64,000 nucleotides of DNA from Topomyia yanbarensis (lineage: Eukaryota; Arthropoda; Insecta; Diptera; Culicidae): the NCBI RefSeq assembly GCF_030247195.1, contig NC_080671.1:428482539-428546538 (forward strand). Reading direction: 5' to 3'. A model generated the notes under the pieces. It saw only the letters and a list, made by a program, of their open reading frames with translations, was not told the DNA's origin and ran no database searches. Each line of letters begins with the position of its first letter. Position 1 is the first letter of the stretch. Positions 35,676 to 45,637 of this stretch are shown piece by piece. A program made the translations under genes and the position numbers.

Positions 35676-36677
35676 TTAGATTGGTGGTATTGACGGCGTT
35701 GTATACGTCAAGCAATATTACATATTTCGGTTCCAATAAATTCAATGTATTAACTATATATCCCCAAATATTACTGATTTTTATCATAAATCTGCATTAC
35801 GTTTACTGGAAAACAACCATGCATATTTTATTAAAGATGTGGGTTACTGTTCAGAGTGACTTCAAAATGTTGATGGGGTGTATCGAGGAGACCGGACCCC
35901 ATTATGCCTTTTTAATGTTTCATGCTCTTCAAAATTCCCACCAGGTCAAGACCAACTATCAGTCGTAATAAAAATAGATGTCGAGACTTTTAGCAACATT
36001 TATTTATTTTATAAACTATAGTATTCGAATTATTAATGAATATTTATGTGTAGTGTATTGCTTGGTATTTTTACAATCTTGTAGAATGTTCTGATTTGGC
36101 TAAAGTTAGACACCATTAACCAACCTGCAATATGTATCTAGCACGAGTCACGATTTGACAAGTACGCGTGTTGGCGATTGAGGTAAAACCGCAAAATCCT
36201 TATTATATCACCATATTATCTGCAATCACTAAAATTACGCCAGATGTGTCTACGCAGAAATCAGTTTCGGTCGAAATTAGTTCCGTCAACTGGTAACAAG
36301 ATTGTGACACGCCTATCATCATATTTCCAAAGGTACGTTCGTACTCCTAGAGGTTAAATTTCTGAACAGCGTGAAACGGTTGTACGAGGCCATGACTGCT
36401 ACTTTCGACTATAGTTATCGTTGCGTTCACGTAGCTCACCGCAGTGAAACGGCTGCTCTTGACACTCGGTTATTGCTGTGCGTCCTGCTGCACCATTGCC
36501 TCTAGCTGTATTTTATGCTACAACATGCCTTAGCAAATACTTGTTTGCGATTCCATTGCATCCTGGTACAATAACGTCCGCTTTAATGACGACGCTGACG
36601 ATTACTTTTGAAATTACTTGACAAGATATTTTTTGGTATTTTTCTTGACATTTTATCAAAATAACTGGTAGTCTTAT

Positions 36678-37545
36678 TTATGCATTGTGAAACAAAGGTG
36701 ATTCAAAATACAAGCCCTTTGGCAACTCCGGAAAAAATCCATCCGCGTGCGGATTAGTGGTTTTACTGGAAGCGTTCTTGACTAATTCATTGGCCAAAAC
36801 GAAAAGACGAAGCGTCTGCGAGACAATGTTTCCATCCGGAGCACTGCTCTGGGCTCTAAAAAGTACTTTCAACTAGTCCCGCACTATCTTAATGTTTGCA
36901 TTGAATAGTATTACGCCAACGCGCAAGAGTCCTTTACATGATCCACTTCAATTTTGTACGTCACATTCACCTTCGCTTCAGGTATTATTCACACATGGCT
37001 TGAACGACCGATTAAGTGCAAGGGTTCAAGGCAAAGGTTACACGTTTCGTATCCAATATGGAACACAACTCCGGATCGTGATTCTGTAGTAGCAACCGTA
37101 AAATACGCCACACTTCCATTTTAAATGCGAATCTTTGGGATGTCCATATTCCAAATTGATTCAGAGACTTTGGAACGCGACAGTTGTAATAACAACGGTG
37201 GCAACAACAATTCAATGCGGCTGTTTTGAAAATCATTAATTCAACTCCTACTCTTGCAGAGGAATGAAGGAGTCTATTTCAAATTCGTTACAACTGCCAA
37301 CTTATCAAATCCCAGCTTCGCGACGAAATTATGACACTCCTGCTAAATCGTATCCTGAAACGACAGGTCGAATGTTCATTGAACTGGGAGAGCTCATTCA
37401 CCCTATCCCTTCCATTGAGGCAATCCTGCCAAACATCCGTTATTAACGCCTTTAAGATAGATTTAGCTTGACAAATAGTATGCCAGAAGGGGGGTAACTC
37501 AAGCTCTATCAACCTGAAAAACATGCCTCCGTTATCAATCAACAT
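36678..37545 (-). other. Coding-like minus-strand remnants, unknown
   Basis: Three minus-strand frames (37545-37288, 37236-37012, 36872-36678) have protein-like composition, for example LFVLANELVKNASSKTTNPH and MEVWRILRLLLQNHDPELCS. They are in different frames with stops between. I recognise no family. They could be pieces of a decayed gene or of cargo in the Harbinger region. Confidence 0.3.
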
Positions 37546-37954
37546 TGCGCTTATCAGACATCGTATTACTTACCAGAAACCCTCCATCCTTGAAAGAGTA
37601 ATTCTAGCGATGCAGTTTTCTTTTCTGGATCTTGCAACAGCATGGAAGTCGTCAGCAACTTGAATCTACCAATAGTGAAAAACTAAAGATATAACCCGCG
37701 AAAAATCTAAATTAGACAAGGAACTGATTGGCAAACCATTCTTTTCTGCAATAATGAGGCTTTGTAACTTTTAACTTGCTCAAGATTCTTTTGTCAGCTA
37801 CGCAGGAATAATAAAACAATGTTTTTTTCACTTATCGACTTCGATTTTTTCTTCTCGTGTCACCATGTTGTTTGGAGTGACACCCGGTCAAACCCATCAG
37901 AATGAATTCCAGCTCAAACGCCACAACCGATTGAGTCGGAATCGGCTGTTGCAT

Positions 37955-38130
37955 TTGAGTTGGAAACCATACTGACTCCATTCAGAAATCCGAACCGGTT
38001 CCGGAATGAGTTTAACCGGGCAGCTCCCAGTTAAACTCATTCCGGAACCGGTTCGGATTTCCGAATCCCAGTTAAACTCATTACGGAACCGGTTCGGATT
38101 TCCAAATGAAGTCATTATGGATTCCAAATC
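37955..38130. repeat. Foldback repeat around CCGAACCGGTTCCGG
   Basis: A core inverted repeat pairs 37985-38016 with 38030-38061 almost perfectly, around a ~13-bp loop. A direct third copy of the arm follows at 38070-38102, and the outer flanks (37956-37984 and 38103-38130) pair more loosely. Confidence 0.75.
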
Positions 38131-39597
38131 AAATTTTGAAACATTTTTTTGGACGTCTCAGTGGGTGGAGGGCTCCGGTCAAAAAATTCGGATGAACATG
38201 GCCAGGCGATTTAAATAGTTTGACGTTTGACTCAACTCGCCTGTGCTAATTACCCCTAGGAACAAATGCGATTTAAAGGCAATTTCAATACTTAGACAAA
38301 TTTTCTGGCGGCTGAAATGGACTTGGTTGTGTTTCGCGTTTCTCCAACTTGGCGGTTCATGTTTGACTTAAGCTTAAAATTGTTTTTTAACAATTGGCAT
38401 GTTCTCGCTTGAATTTTGTTTGTTTCGTGCACTTCATTAAGCCAACGAATGTGGGAAATTGTGGAATCGTGTATAAGTATTCAGCTTTTTGCTGGTGACT
38501 GCGTTTTCAAATGCGCACTCTATTTTGACAAGTCGTTTGTACAGTGTCAACTTGGACAACTCGTCAGCGGTGTCAATTTTGACAAGCGGTCTCATCAGCC
38601 TTGAGTTTCACGGCTATCATGTATCCTGCTTATTTATTTTCTTAATAATCGTTAAACGTCAAATTTAAAATTTGTTAGTTTATTTTCAAACGCCTTTTTC
38701 GATGATTTTAATTTCTTCGTGAATTTATTTATAAGCATATTTTCAGCTGTTTGAAAGTGTCGAGAGAATTATGCGATTTGAACCTCTGCTCTTACCCAAA
38801 TTCATCCCACATGAAATGACTAATAATAGCACACGAAACTTGCTTTTAAACTACCCGGAAAAGCATCTTCTAACGATACAGTACCTCAACCTAGGCCTAA
38901 ACAATGTTTGTTCACACCTGTTTTTGAATACAAATTTGTAGCAAAATTTAACACCAAGAATTGACAATTGTCAGCTACAACTGCATCTGCGTTTACCGAA
39001 GAAATCGGTTGCAATTCACCTGACTTATTAGTTTCGACTAGATTGAGTATCGCTGATTGGTTTTACTCAGTTTGCTAATCGCCCAATTACATTATAAGAC
39101 TGATTAATTGCCGTATTGGTCGACCGATTTTTGTATGCCGATTGCGAGTAGCGAATAGTTTTGAATAGCAGATGTTCTGTATCCACATTTCGAGTTAAGT
39201 GCCGCTGTTGAATGGGACTACAGTTGACTGTGCGGATCCGTACCGAAATCAGTTTAGTTTTTCAACAGAACAACTCAAATTTAGTTGAAATTAAACAATG
39301 ATTCTGTGGGTTTTTAACAAGGAGATCAGTTAGATCTAATAAATTTTATTTTGATTCAACAATGTTTCTATTTAAATGTAAACAAGTATTTGTTGAACTA
39401 AACCAAATACATGCTTTTGAAAAACGCCCATTTCAGTTTGAAACAGTCATTCGCCACGTTTTAGATTCAACAAAACGTTTTGTTGATTCAAAAAGGCCTG
39501 ATTCTTCTACGTGTATATTGTACGTTTCATTGGAAACGAGCCATTCAATCATTTTGATGCGGCGAAGCGAGTCATTAATGTGGTTTTTGTTTGAGGC
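38131..39597. other. Stretch without recognisable gene
   Basis: No domain-like frame or RNA gene. Frames at 38416-38604 and 39362-39670 have no family signature. Confidence 0.4.
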
Positions 39598-39683
39598 GAA
39601 ACTGATTCAGTTCCTAACCCCAACTGCTGTCAAAATGTATGAACTGACAGCGGTTGGGGTTAGAACCTGACTCAGTTTCAGGT
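39598..39683. repeat. Short hairpin (CCTAACCCCAACTGCTGTCA)
   Basis: Arms at about 39598-39632 and 39645-39680 pair with a few mismatches around a 12-bp loop. The best block is CTAACCCCAAC.GCTGTCA against its complement. Confidence 0.7.
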
Positions 39684-39700
39684 TCAATCGAAATCGCCAT

Positions 39701-40335
39701 AAGCTATTATATAGTTTTCCGTTCCATTTGATAAATTTTAGGTCCAATATACATAATATAACATTATTTCAAAAAAAATTTCGTTGTAATACGTAAAAAC
39801 GATTTTTTTGTTTTTTTTTAAATAAATCTTATGTAAACTTGGCAACCATACATAGGAAAACTGCGGTTGTTTACATCTGGCCTATCAGAACAACACCCAA
39901 AATAAAAAAAACTATGTGCAATAGATGGTGTTAATAAAAATAACCCTCCCGGAAAACCGAGAAAACATGCCCTAATTTTTTTATGTTGACAGTCTGGATA
40001 TGACACTATAGGAGGGATTTGACATTTGACATTTCACGACAAATGATGCCCTGTCAGAAAAAATTAATACATGTTTTCCCGCATGGTTACTTTTATTTGA
40101 CATAAACACCATCCAATGCATATAGTTTTTTTTCCTTTAGGGTGTTGTCTTGATAGACCAGATGTAAACAACCGCAGTTTTCCTATGTATGGTTGCCAAG
40201 ATTACACAAGAATTATTTCAAAAAACAAAAAAACTCGTTTTTACGTATTGCAACGAAATTTTTTACTAAATAATGTTATATTATGTATATTGGACCTAAA
40301 ATTTATCGAATGGAACGGATAACTATATATAGCTT
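39701..40335. mobile_element. Large foldback element, arms ~280 bp
   Basis: The left arm begins AAGCTATTATATAGTT and the right arm, inverted, TAAGCTATATATAGTTATCC. Both continue through GATAAATTTTAGGTCCAATA, CGTAAAAACGA and GGAAAACTGCGGTTGTTTAC. About 280 bp of arm on each side leaves a loop of only ~60-80 bp, so the 635-bp element is almost wholly palindromic. No coding capacity. Confidence 0.85.
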
Positions 40336-40666
40336 AATGACCCAATTAAGGGCGATTAAATGGAGCGTTCCGTGGGCGATTTAAGGGTGGCTTGGGCGGC
40401 AAAAAAGACGGCGGCAAATCGCCCAAATGTGGCATTTGAAATAGCTCCCTAATTGCCAGCAATTTGCTGGCAAATTGCAGGGCAATTAGCGCATCCGAGT
40501 TTTCAAATAGCCTCCCGTTAGCCAGCAACTTACCCTTTTTGACTGGGCTGACACAGTTTCGGGGCCAATCAAAAACGCCATTAGAGTGACACTGATATAT
40601 AAATGATAAACAAAACATTGAGCTGTCGAGTCTTTATTCGAAAATTCTTTGAACTTGTGCATCGAC

Positions 40667-41701
40667 ATGGAAAGAGAAGACGAATATGAACTGTGCATAG
40701 AAAAGAGATTAATTTCTCTCGTTAAAGAGTATCCATGCATTTATGCGAAGGGTACGATTGCCTATCGAAATAGTGGCGCCCGAGTTAAAGCATGGTTATT
40801 AATTAGCAAAACACTCAATATATCGGGTAAACATCTATTGTTTTATATCCAATCAACTGGTTCAAACAATTTCATTTTCAGAAGGTATTGCAAGAACAAA
40901 ATGGAGGAATCTTAAGGATCGGTATGTGAAAGAAAGAAGAAAACAGGATCAAACAGCGGTTTCTGGCGCAGGATCCGAAGATGTTTATGTATCTAAATGG
41001 ATATTTTTCAACGAGCTTTCATTTCTCTCGGCCCATTGCGAGTTAAGAACGTAAGTTTAAAAAAAATATACAAGCGACCTTCGTTAAGAAACCGGGAATA
41101 TAATGGTTAGATGTGCCGGAACAATCCTAAGAATATTTAAATAATATATATAGATAAAGCTGGTAGTACACTGCGTACATACTTTCAGGACTAGCGGAAA
41201 TTACACGCCAAGTGAAAGCCAACTGTCGGTACATACCAAAACTGTCGAAAATAACAAGCTCAAGGCGAGCCAACAATCAGTACTACCCGATACAAGTAGA
41301 AATATCCCTTCAAATGAGGACATGCAGCTAACACAACCCAGAACTAGCCAGAGTTACATGGCAGCTAGAAGTCCGATACAACCTAGAGCATCTAGTTCCC
41401 AAGATGGATTTTTCGACAATACCGATGGAAGACAAGACGATGAAGAAGAATTTGGTGCAACTCCCTCGCATCAAACGTACCACCAAGCCGCAAGCGAAAG
41501 GCCGGGATTGATGACAGAATAAGCGGTCTTTTGACCAAGATTGATGACGTGGTATCTGTAACGGCGAATCAAAGCCGTCGTCATGCTACATTTTGCCACT
41601 ACCTAGCAGAAAGAATGGAAATGTTACCTCTTAATGTTGCAAGGGATTTGGAGGTGGAGTTCACTACGCGTGTGAACAACCTTATTGATATAAATGAATA
41701 A
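40667..41701 (+). CDS. MADF-domain DNA-binding protein of a Harbinger element
   Basis: Three exons: 40667-40826, 40882-41050 and from 41189, with GT-AG introns of 55 and 138 bp. The N-terminal MADF (Myb/SANT-like) domain has the usual aromatic anchors: LISLVKEYPCIY, VKAWLLISKTLN, RTKWRNLKDRYVKERRK and KWIFFNELSFL (about residues 10-105). The next ~100 residues are Ser/Gln/Asp-rich. In the first frame the protein ends at 41522 (220 aa). A second frame from about 41470 to 41701 (SRKRKAGIDDRISGLLTKI ... ERMEMLPLNVARDLEVEF) looks like the natural C-terminus, so a 1-nt frameshift or a missed splice is likely. Its role would be to bind element ends with the transposase encoded convergently at 43625-44916. 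Confidence 0.8.
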
Positions 41702-41981
41702 CATCAAATTGAAAGAATGCTTACGGGCAGCATTCGAATTTTTAAACCATGTGAACGAATCTCCATCAGGTTAATAATTTTCAACACCTGCATATGAATG
41801 TGATGTTTTAAATTGATATGTACTTTTGATTTTGATTGTTTTTACTGTGTCTACTTTAAACTTGTTTTCGTATTCCCAAATAAAAGCTATTGAGTTATTT
41901 ACAAAGTTATTTTAATCAGAGGCTTGGATGACATCATTCGAATTAGGAAGACCTATATGTGCGTGAACCAACAGCAGTAGA

Positions 41982-42116
41982 TTATCTTCCAGTTTTGCGA
42001 ACGTTGGCCAATATATCGGCAATGTTCACACTATTTACATATATCGCCGATCCAGCAAACATCATTCCAGCTCTAATCAGCGGAATGAGCATCTCTTGTT
42101 CCTGTGAGTGTCCCAT
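41982..42116 (-). other. Short frame resembling the DUF1772 membrane motif
   Basis: A 44-codon minus-strand frame contains LIRAGMMFAGSAIYVNSV. It recalls the start of DUF1772 proteins, where a helix with FAGSA(I/L)YVNxVE is typical. It then diverges and stops. It may be a gene fragment between the two Harbinger genes, or chance. Confidence 0.25.
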
Positions 42117-42632
42117 GTTCTTACGGTTATCATCCAACTAATTCGATTGAAACACGGTTCCTTTGTGGCCGAAAAACGAGTTAACGACATTGCGTTTGAT
42201 TAGGTTCAAAACATAGGAATGTAGTTGCTTCATGCAATGGCTTCTTCGTTTAATGCTGGAACAGGCATAGTGGAAGGTTCGCTTATGTGCTCATGATTGT
42301 CCCCTAATATCGAAAGAGAAATTAGGTTTAGATAATTGAAAGCGTTTTTAGTATCTCTTACCAACACCATCTCACCTTTGTTAACGTGAAAATCGTATAG
42401 ATTCTGTAGAAGAAAATCCGTGGGAATGTCTGATTTCGGAAGCGATACAACCTACCGAAATCTGGCAGATAGCGAATGTTGACATCGTAGCATGTAGTTC
42501 ATAAACCGCTGCAAATAATCGTTACGTTGGTGGGATTATCAATTTTAAAGCAACAGCAATCATACACATTTTTTATGACAGCATAAAATATTCGGCAGTC
42601 TTCAAGAAATCCATTTCGACAGGGCACTGTGG

Positions 42633-42908
42633 TATATAACCAGAGATGCCAGGTACTTTTTTCAAATGTCTGCAATAATAATTTTAAAAGTCTGGGAAGA
42701 ACAAAAAATGTCAGGAAAGCTAGTGTAACCAAAAGACTTTATATTCAAAAATCTGCAAATATCTGCAACAAAACTTAAAAATCTGCAAATATCTGCAACC
42801 AAACTAGAAAATCTGCAAATATCTGCGTCATCCAAAAAATCTGCAGCATAAATTAAAAGTCTGCGAATTTGCAGACTTGTCTGCAAATCTGGCATCTCTG
42901 TATATAAC
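42633..42908. mobile_element. hAT MITE with perfect 8-bp TSD
   Basis: The 12-bp perfect termini CAGAGATGCCAG / CTGGCATCTCTG sit at 42641 and 42900. The duplicated flank TATATAAC is at 42633-42640 and 42901-42908. The interior is mostly repeats of ATCTGCAAATATCTGCAAC type. 260 bp without coding capacity. Confidence 0.92.
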
Positions 42909-42939
42909 TGTCAAACTAATAGGTTTGTTCCAGTACACG

Positions 42940-43235
42940 GAAGTCACTCCGGAGTAAACAGGAGCAAAAAATCTTTGCTCCTTTTTACTCCGGTTTGCTA
43001 CCAGAAGAAGAAAAAAGAGAAAAAGAGAGTACAGGAACGATTTTCTCCGGAGTACTTCCAGTTTCTCCTGGTACTGGAACAGACCTACTTGCTCCTTTTT
43101 ACTCTGGGATGCTACCAAGAGAATACAGGAACAGGAAGAAGAGAATACAGGAACGATTTTCTCCCTGGTTGTCTTCGGGGTACTTCCAGTTTCTCCTGAT
43201 ACTGGAACAAACCTATTATCGAATTTTTTTCTTTC
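42940..43235. repeat. Imperfect tandem duplication (~130 bp)
   Basis: Two units share GCTCCTTTTTACTC, a GCTACCA block, ACAGGAACGATTTTCTCC and GTACTTCCAGTTTCTCCTG(G/A)TACTGGAACA. The frames crossing it on both strands are repeat artefacts. Confidence 0.7.
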
Positions 43236-43248
43236 TTTTTTGGCACCT

Positions 43249-43405
43249 CCCAGCAAAGTTCAGCAGGAAAGGAGCCGGAGTTCTGGCTGGTTCTAATTCG
43301 TATTCCGGCTACAGTGACACAAGCGTTTCTAACTAGAATCGGTTGTGTCACTGGAGCCGGAATACGAATTAGCACCAGTCAGCATTGCGGCTGAACTTAA
43401 CTGGG
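43249..43405. mobile_element. Foldback MITE family F, copy 1
   Basis: Arms pair through GTATTCCGGCT and AGTGACACAA to a centre near TTCTAACTAGAATCGG. The ends are CCCAGCAAAGTTCAGC and, inverted, CCCAGTTAAGTTCAGCC. It is the same family as the copy at 52554-52720, but diverged on its left arm. Confidence 0.85.
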
Positions 43406-43624
43406 TTTCTACATAGATCCACTAGGTAGTTGTATATAGAAGGTGGAAACATTTTTCGATGTGAGATTATCACTTTTTTCAAAAGAACTGATAAAGGTTA
43501 AAAAAAAGTTTCGGAATCTTAGCATTCTCATTTAATAATTTTATTTATTTAGAGAAACTTACTAATTTTGTTTATTTTTAATAACAAGAAGTATATATTT
43601 TCATGTATGTAGTGATATTATTAT

Positions 43625-44916
43625 TCATGGAATTTTATTTTCAAGTAAATATTGAGCCAATAAATCACGTATGTCATATGCACTACGCGCTGCGTTGTTC
43701 CCACGTTGGACAATGCCTGCGGAAACGCTCGCCATGGGTTCAACTAGCTTCCTCCACTCACCTTCTTGAACGTCACCGTCTTCGTTAGCAATGTCAGCAA
43801 ACCCTCGCGGAGCGTATTGGGATCCACAATGCTGTTTGACAAAGTTGTGCAGAATCACCACTGATTTTACAATATGCTCCGCTGACATCGGGTGCATGAT
43901 GAGTGGAGATTTTAAAATTCTCCAACGAGCAACCATAATGCCAAAAGCATTTTCGATGGTCCGCCGTGCTCTAGACAATCGTCGGTTAAAGTTTTCTTTG
44001 GTCAGAGATAGATTCCTACCTGGATACGGCCGCATCAAATTAGATTTAAGTGGAAATGCTGCGTCACCTACTATATAGTGTGGAATAATATGTTCGCTTC
44101 GTGGTAATGCGCATGGGCCAGGTAAATTCAATTCATCTCGAAGAAGTCGACGTCCAAATTCACTAGCTGCAAACACACTTCCATCTGAATTGCCTCCATA
44201 TGCTCCTACATCAACCGCTAAAAAATTATAATTTGCATCACAAATGGCCATGAGCGATATGGAGTGTTGTTTCTTGTAATTGAAATAGAGTGAGCCGGAT
44301 TTTGGTGGGCACTCCAATGTAATATGCTTGCCGTCAATGGCGCCGCAGCAATTTGGCAGGTTCCACTGTATTTTAAACTCGTTACTATACTGCTTCCAAG
44401 AGTTTTCATCCACTTCAGGCAAATATATGCCACACAGTTTGTTCCATATGATTTGTGTAACTTCCTGTGTTATTGACCGCACAGTTGACACTCCCATCCG
44501 GAACAATCGTGATAAATAAAAATGGCTCGAACCGTGAGCTAAGTACCTAAAAATCAAACGGAAGATTTTATACAATTTTCGAGTGGTTTATTGCTGCTCA
44601 GCTCTTACATCAATGTGAGGAACAGTCTGCATTTTGCAGCAATCGGTTGACGCAAAGATTTTTTTACAAGCAGTTTTCCGACCACATCGTAAAGTTTATC
44701 AAACGCTGCTGGAGTCATCCGGGTGCACCGGAAAAAGTATTCCGGATCATGCTGCCTCATGAGATCGAATGAAGTCTCGAAAAAGCCTTCAGTGGCCCTT
44801 GCTTGATTGGATGGCCGTACCCACCAACGACGTTCGCTATGCTTGTTGGCATCGCAAAGCTCTTTCACTTCTTGCAATATGCTTAAAATATTCAACGCAG
44901 TCGAAAGATTTTCCAT
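43625..44916 (-). CDS. PIF/Harbinger (HARBI1-like) DDE transposase
   Basis: Two exons on the minus strand: 44916-44609 and 44546-43625, with a 62-bp GT-AG intron (44547-44608). Joined length is 1230 nt, 409 aa, no internal stop. The start is the ATG at 44916; a TTG two codons earlier is less likely. The DDE_Tnp_4-type core shows all three catalytic residues: D in CCGAIDGKH (about 174), D in YIVGDAAFPL (about 264) and E in RRTIENAFG (about 301). Other family marks are ECPPKSGSLYFNYKK, AYGGNSDGSVF and VILHNFV. It would cut and paste an element with TTA target sites. The right terminal repeat lies about 260 bp upstream of its ATG, and the MADF partner is convergent. A domesticated HARBI1 is an alternative, but the adjoining terminus favours a transposon gene. 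Confidence 0.93.
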
Positions 44917-45044
44917 GCTCAAAATTTTAATTTTTTGACAACTATAACAACGCTACACGTTGAATTAAAAGTAACATTTGCTAGGTTGACAATACATTAC
45001 AATAAATGTGCATTTGTCTATAAGCGTGTACGAAACATCAAGTG

Positions 45045-45174
45045 TCAAACTTTGCCGCAATAGTTGCATTGTGGTTTGAAAATGCGGCAAACTCTGCGGC
45101 AGCGATTTTAGTACATGCCGCATTCGCCGCATCTTGCCGCAACGCACCGCAACCGCATCCATTGTGTTTACACC
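45045..45174. repeat. Right Harbinger-type terminus, GCGG-rich
   Basis: Inverted relative to 34208-34390. It ends ...ATTGTGTTTACACCT before TTA (45175-45177) and contains repeated TGCGGCA motifs (CCGC on the plus strand), likely transposase or MADF binding sites. Confidence 0.75.
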
Positions 45175-45338
45175 TTTATGGATGCGTTGAAAACCGGTTC
45201 AGTTGCCCTTATTCTGCTGTACTAAAACTAGAGCTCAAAATATCATCCGATGTATGGTCAACCCTGCAGCAAACGTCACTTTTCATTGCATCCTTGCGCG
45301 AAACTTCAACACACAAAAGTAGATCGAATCGAACGAAC

Positions 45339-45346
45339 ATAAAAAG
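45339..45346 (+). promoter_or_regulatory. TATA-like box of the PLEKHM2-like gene
   Basis: ATAAAAAG lies about 25-30 bp before GGCATTGATTG, a possible initiator near 45366. The 5' UTR would then be about 270 bp, with a short upstream reading frame (ATG 45454 to TGA 45501, 15 codons) that may dampen translation. Confidence 0.4.
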
Positions 45347-45637
45347 GGCTAGTCGTGATCGCTGGCATTGATTGAAGTAGAAATTGGCTAATTTCCTGGT
45401 CCAATTTTTCACAATCAACGCCAGGGCTACTTCATTCGATAGTGCCAAGTGTCATGGAGTGGAAAATGGTATTCCTGGTGCGCGATTCGGTGCAATTGTG
45501 AAGCTGAAAACCCATCCTTTATCACAAAGGAGAACGGCTGCTGCTTACGCAGTGGCATTTTCACAGGAAAGTGAAAAATCGATTTTTGTCGGAGACTTGC
45601 GAAAAGCTGCATACATAATTGCGACGTTTTACCCTCG

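Larger units (their letters stand above)
34208..45174. mobile_element. Region bounded by inverted PIF/Harbinger-type termini
   Basis: The left end AGGCCCGAACACAATCAATG and the inverted right end AGGTGTAAACACAATGGATG share 15 of 20 positions and both continue CGGTTGCGG. Similar GCGG-rich subterminal DNA follows for over 100 bp on each side (GCGTTGCGGCAA, then TGTACTAAA). A TTA trinucleotide abuts each end (34205-34207 and 45175-45177), the target duplication of PIF/Harbinger. Inside lie a MADF gene and a HARBI1-like transposase, the two-protein set of the superfamily. At about 11 kb it is long, because of nested MITEs. Whether both ends belong to one insertion is uncertain (see findings). Confidence 0.5.
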
